Source of the DNA: Paenibacillus dendrobii | GTDB taxonomy: Bacteria; Bacillota; Bacilli; Paenibacillales; Paenibacillaceae | Assembly (NCBI RefSeq): GCF_009807035.1 | Contig: NZ_WUBI01000007.1 | Coordinates: 1 to 64,000, forward strand | Reading direction: 5' to 3' | DNA length: 64,000 nt | Part shown: piece by piece, positions 61,248 through 64,000 of the stretch | Layout: every line of letters begins with the position of its first letter | How positions within the stretch are numbered: position 1 is the stretch's first letter | The notes under the pieces: model-generated | Told to the model about the DNA's origin: nothing | Database searches by the model: none | The model's input: only the letters and a program-made list of their open reading frames with translations | Program-made: the position numbers and the translations under genes

Positions 61248-62147
61248 TTACAGGATCCGGCTGCCGAACAAGGACCCGATCAGCTCCACAGCCAGCTTCG
61301 ATGTCTGATTGTTGCGGTCCAGAAGCGGATTCACCTCTACAAAATCGGCGGAAGTAATCAATCCCGATTCACTCATGAGCTCCAAGGAAAGATGAGCCTC
61401 CCGATAACTGAGCCCTCCGCGTACGGGCGTTCCCGTTCCCGGAGCCTCTATGGGATCCACGCTGTCGATATCGAAACTCAGATGGACCCCATCGGTGCCG
61501 TTGCCTGCGATTTGAAGCGCCTTCTGAACGACCTTCTCAATACCGAGCCGATCAATTTCATGCATTGTGAAGCAGGTCAGTCCGCAGGAGCGGATCAGTG
61601 CCTTCTCTTCCCGGTCCAGATCACGCGCTCCAATGATAACGCAGTTCTCCGGCTTCAGGGCTACTGCGCCTTCGGAGATCTGCCTCAGCTTAATATGAGA
61701 GAGTCCCAGACCCACCGCAAGCGATATGCCGTGCATATTCCCCGAAGGGCTCGTTGATTCCGTGTTCAGGTCCGAATGCGCGTCAACCCAGATCACGCCC
61801 ATGTTGCGGTAATGTCCTGTTAATCCGGCCAGCGACCCCATCGCTATGCTGTGATCCCCGCCCAGAACAAGCGGGATATGCCCGGCCGCTACAGCATCCC
61901 CCACTGCCTTTCCAAGAAGACCGGACACGGTCAATACTTCCTGGACGTGCTTCATTGTGGACCCTGCCGGTGAGTGTATCCCTTGAGGAAGTCGAATGCA
62001 CTGGTCCGCCTGCACATCATATCCAAGGCCCTCGAGCTTCTTCACTAGGCCAAATTTCAGCATGCTTTCCGGGCCGTTCTCGCTGCCTGGCCTGCCCGCC
62101 CCAAGACCAAAGGGCACTCTGATTATGGAAATTGATTGTTGAACCAT
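61248..62147 (-). CDS. rocF: Arginase
   Basis: A 299-residue ureohydrolase. The Mn-binding motifs are GGDHSIAMG, VDAHSDLN and SFDIDSVDP, with GTGTPVRGGL after. It hydrolyses arginine to ornithine and urea. The gene follows rocD by 6 bases, giving a catabolic pair in which ornithine goes on to glutamate semialdehyde. Length fits B. subtilis RocF. Confidence 0.95.
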   Translation of the reverse strand: MVQQSISIIRVPFGLGAGRPGSENGPESMLKFGLVKKLEGLGYDVQADQCIRLPQGIHSPAGSTMKHVQEVLTVSGLLGKAVGDAVAAGHIPLVLGGDHSIAMGSLAGLTGHYRNMGVIWVDAHSDLNTESTSPSGNMHGISLAVGLGLSHIKLRQISEGAVALKPENCVIIGARDLDREEKALIRSCGLTCFTMHEIDRLGIEKVVQKALQIAGNGTDGVHLSFDIDSVDPIEAPGTGTPVRGGLSYREAHLSLELMSESGLITSADFVEVNPLLDRNNQTSKLAVELIGSLFGSRIL

Positions 62148-62153
62148 CCTTGT

Positions 62154-63359
62154 TCAAACCCTCCCTTGACCGGCAAACACCTCTTCGATCCGGCTGAGAG
62201 CAAAGTCCAGCTCTTCTTCCGTGATGACCAGGGGCGGTGCCAGCCGAATGGTCGTCTCATGCGTTTCCTTGCATAGCAGTCCAATTCGGGCCAGAGCATC
62301 ACAATAGGGCCTTGCATGGACAGACAGCTGAATTCCGATCAGCAGTCCGCGCCCGCGAATGGAAACGATGTCCGGATGTTTAATGGATGTAAGCTTTTTC
62401 ATAAAATAGCGTCCAAGCTCCTCGGATCGCTCTGCCAGTTTTTCCTCTTCCAGAACATCCAGTGCCGCCAGCGCTACCGCGCATGCCAGCGGGTTCCCGC
62501 CGAAGGTCGAGCCGTGCGAGCCCGGCTCAAACACATTCATGATTTCCTCGTCCGCAGCGACTGCGGATATCGGTATGACACCGCCTCCCAGCGCTTTGCC
62601 CAGAATGTACACATCCGGTACGACTGCCTCCCAGTCGCAAGCGAATTTTTGACCCGTTCGTCCGAATCCCGTCTGAATCTCATCGGCTATAAACAGCACG
62701 CGCTGCTGGCGGCAGAGCTCAAGGGCTTCGGATAAAAAATGTGCCGGAGGTACGATAATCCCTGCTTCTCCCTGCAAAGGCTCCACAAGAAAAGCAGCCG
62801 TATCCGGTGTAATCGCCGCTTTCAGCGCGTCCAGATCGCCATACGGAATCCTCTTGAAGCCCGGCGTAAAAGGCCCGAAATCCTGTTTGTAGGCTTCGTC
62901 TGTCGAAAAAGAAGTTATGGTCAGCGTGCGCCCATGAAAATTGCCGTCGCAAACAATGATTTCCGCACGATTGTCCTCTACCCCTTTGACGCGATAAGCC
63001 CAGCGCCTAGCCATTTTAAGCGCGGTTTCCACTGCTTCCGCTCCGGTGTTCATCGCGAGGATCTTGTCTTTTCCGGTAAATTCCGCCAGTCTTCGCACGA
63101 ACTTCGCCAACGCCTCACTATGAAAGGCTCTTGAGACAAGCGTGACTTTATCCGCCTGCTCCTTCAGCGCCTGTATGATTTTAGGGTGGCGGTGACCATG
63201 ATTAAGCGCGGAATATGCGCTTAGCATATCAAGGTAACGGCGTCCTGCCGCATCCTCCACCCATACTCCCTCCGCCTTTTCAATGACAACCGGCAGCGGA
63301 AAATAGTTGCTTGCGCTGTACTGGTCCATCATATGCAGGACCTGCTCTGTTGTGGCCAT
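62154..63359 (-). CDS. rocD: Ornithine aminotransferase
   Basis: A 401-residue class III PLP aminotransferase. PLP lysine is in YILGKALGGGVIPISAVAAD; the cofactor-binding INTGAEA-like motif is AMNTGAEAVETALKMARRW, and FHGRT and FIADEIQTGFGRTGQ are characteristic. It converts ornithine and 2-oxoglutarate to glutamate semialdehyde and glutamate. The start at 63359 has GGGATG upstream. No RocR/SigL -12/-24 site was found; instead a perfect palindrome lies upstream. Confidence 0.95.
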   Translation of the reverse strand: MATTEQVLHMMDQYSASNYFPLPVVIEKAEGVWVEDAAGRRYLDMLSAYSALNHGHRHPKIIQALKEQADKVTLVSRAFHSEALAKFVRRLAEFTGKDKILAMNTGAEAVETALKMARRWAYRVKGVEDNRAEIIVCDGNFHGRTLTITSFSTDEAYKQDFGPFTPGFKRIPYGDLDALKAAITPDTAAFLVEPLQGEAGIIVPPAHFLSEALELCRQQRVLFIADEIQTGFGRTGQKFACDWEAVVPDVYILGKALGGGVIPISAVAADEEIMNVFEPGSHGSTFGGNPLACAVALAALDVLEEEKLAERSEELGRYFMKKLTSIKHPDIVSIRGRGLLIGIQLSVHARPYCDALARIGLLCKETHETTIRLAPPLVITEEELDFALSRIEEVFAGQGRV

Positions 63360-63390
63360 AGCTGCACATCCCATCATGTAAACTTTTCGC

Positions 63391-63430
63391 CTATATAAAT
63401 TGAAATCAGAAATTGTTCCAATTTATATAG
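63391..63430. promoter_or_regulatory. Perfect 12-bp inverted repeat upstream of rocD
   Basis: CTATATAAATTG (63391-63402) and CAATTTATATAG (63419-63430) are perfect complements with a 16-base spacer, 32 bases before the rocD start. It is a plausible operator or hairpin. Confidence 0.55.
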
Positions 63431-63496
63431 CTGCGTTTTCTATCTTATTGGTGCAATTCACATTTCATGATTTGTGAATTATGGTACATACAAAAC

Positions 63497-63548
63497 AGCA
63501 AAAAGCACCGTCCCCTCCACTTGCCGCATGAAGGAGATCGGTGCCTTA
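63497..63548 (-). terminator. Terminator of the thioredoxin gene
   Basis: On the minus strand GGCACCGATCTCC / GGGGACGGTGCTTTTTG, about 91 bases after the thioredoxin stop. Confidence 0.6.
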
Positions 63549-63638
63549 TTTACTTCGGGATATTGCAGATTCCTATTTCTGTCGCTCATGTGAATTCTGC
63601 AGTTCAATGCTGCGAACGGGCTTTAACCCGTCACTTCA

Positions 63639-63965
63639 TTATTTTTTGGATTCCAACGTCTCCAGGTACTCAGAAATCTCAGCCGGCGTTTTCGCGAATT
63701 TGCTGTGCAAATGGGCCAGCTTCTCACCGTTCTTGTAAACCAGAAGGCTTGGAATTCCGCGTACATCGTTTTTGTTGGTGATCTCCTCGAACTGCTCCAC
63801 ATCCATGGCATAAAACTCCTTATCCGGATGCTTCGTCATCAGATCAGGCAGAAATTTATCCAGCGTCTTACAATCCGGGCACCATGTAGCGTCATATTTA
63901 ATAACGGTCAGCCCGTCTCGGTTGATCAAATCCTCGTATTGTTTCTCCGTTTGAATACGTTCCAT
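63639..63965 (-). CDS. Thioredoxin-family protein (YtpP-like)
   Basis: A 108-residue thioredoxin fold. The active site is WCPDC in YDATWCPDCKTLDKFL, the cis-Pro loop DVRGIPSLLVYKNGE. The dipeptide PD instead of GP suggests a non-classical redox partner. AAGGGG precedes the ATG. It is upstream of rocD-rocF but ends with its own terminator. Confidence 0.9.
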   Translation of the reverse strand: MERIQTEKQYEDLINRDGLTVIKYDATWCPDCKTLDKFLPDLMTKHPDKEFYAMDVEQFEEITNKNDVRGIPSLLVYKNGEKLAHLHSKFAKTPAEISEYLETLESKK

Positions 63966-64000
63966 CTCTGCTATCCCCTTTACCGTGTCTTTGGCGGCTT

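Noticed and set aside
1..64000. CRISPR arrays, prophage, insertion sequences, defence or biosynthetic clusters
   Set aside because: No direct-repeat array, transposase, integrase, phage structural gene or defence hallmark was seen; the region looks like core chromosome.

Overview
The window looks like chromosomal DNA from a Paenibacillus-type endospore-forming Firmicute. The grounds are the 16S rRNA 5' end with a Bacillus-style rRNA leader, a gene neighbourhood (rrn, ygxA, ygzB, perR) known from Bacillus, a YyaC-type spore-protease homologue, a complete RsbV-RsbW-SigB switch, gatCAB, a lysine riboswitch, and G-rich Shine-Dalgarno sites with frequent TTG and GTG starts. I saw no phage, insertion sequence, CRISPR array or plasmid function. 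Most genes are on the minus strand and clearly intact.

Layout. 1-520: 5' end of an rRNA operon with its promoter and leader, running off the left edge. 540-6512: YgxA, YgzB, a surface GH18/SH3 protein, PerR, and two membrane genes (DUF4097 and a polytopic protein). 6780-8019: MgtC-like protein and an acetyltransferase. 8194-11439: gatC-gatA-gatB. 11585-14616: a conserved hypothetical gene, an MBL hydrolase/thioredoxin-like/DedA operon, and a small conserved gene. 14649-18680: O-antigen-ligase-like protein with a very GC-rich stretch, a methyltransferase, and a DUF6483 protein. 19200-23136: alpha/beta hydrolase, YyaC, DUF1128, pirin, asparaginase. 23445-25709: small stress membrane proteins and a CorA transporter.

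25865-37338 is the most interesting block. A PP2C phosphatase with a receiver domain (RsbY-like), a 1220-residue sensor kinase with three receivers (RsbK-like), a CheR-type methyltransferase (RsbM-like) and a second hybrid kinase lead into rsbV-rsbW-sigB. Flanking genes encode general-stress proteins (GSP17M/YflT, DUF948, DUF1328, GlsB, YtxH). Several carry a promoter of the form GTTT(C/N)(A/N), 14 bases, (G/C)G(G/T)TA(A/T), which suggests a locally clustered SigB regulon with feedback on its own input module.

37461-45000: a DUF2140-like protein, SGNH hydrolase, secreted protein, NlpC/P60 hydrolase, CDF exporter, ABC-F ATPase with a degenerate second P-loop, and an NAPE-PLD-like MBL protein. 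45039-47670: cytochrome bd oxidase cydA-cydB followed by a 34-codon CydS-like gene and preceded by a 36-codon single-TM open frame, both very short. 47833-50889: CvfC-like HEAT protein, then a lysine riboswitch with terminator controlling a LysP permease. 50956-53274: transglutaminase-like protein, KDPG aldolase, small membrane protein. 53394-56913: glutaredoxin-like protein and TrxB behind a perfect Fur-type box, next to a P1B-4 metal-efflux ATPase with two Fur-like boxes and a perfect hairpin in its leader. 57325-58542: a degenerate PPDK C-terminal barrel that has lost its catalytic residues. 58803-63965: MetY with a promoter-terminator leader, a MarR regulator, arginase, ornithine aminotransferase and a thioredoxin.

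Functional assignments come from reading motifs and recalled family sequences. No database search was run.
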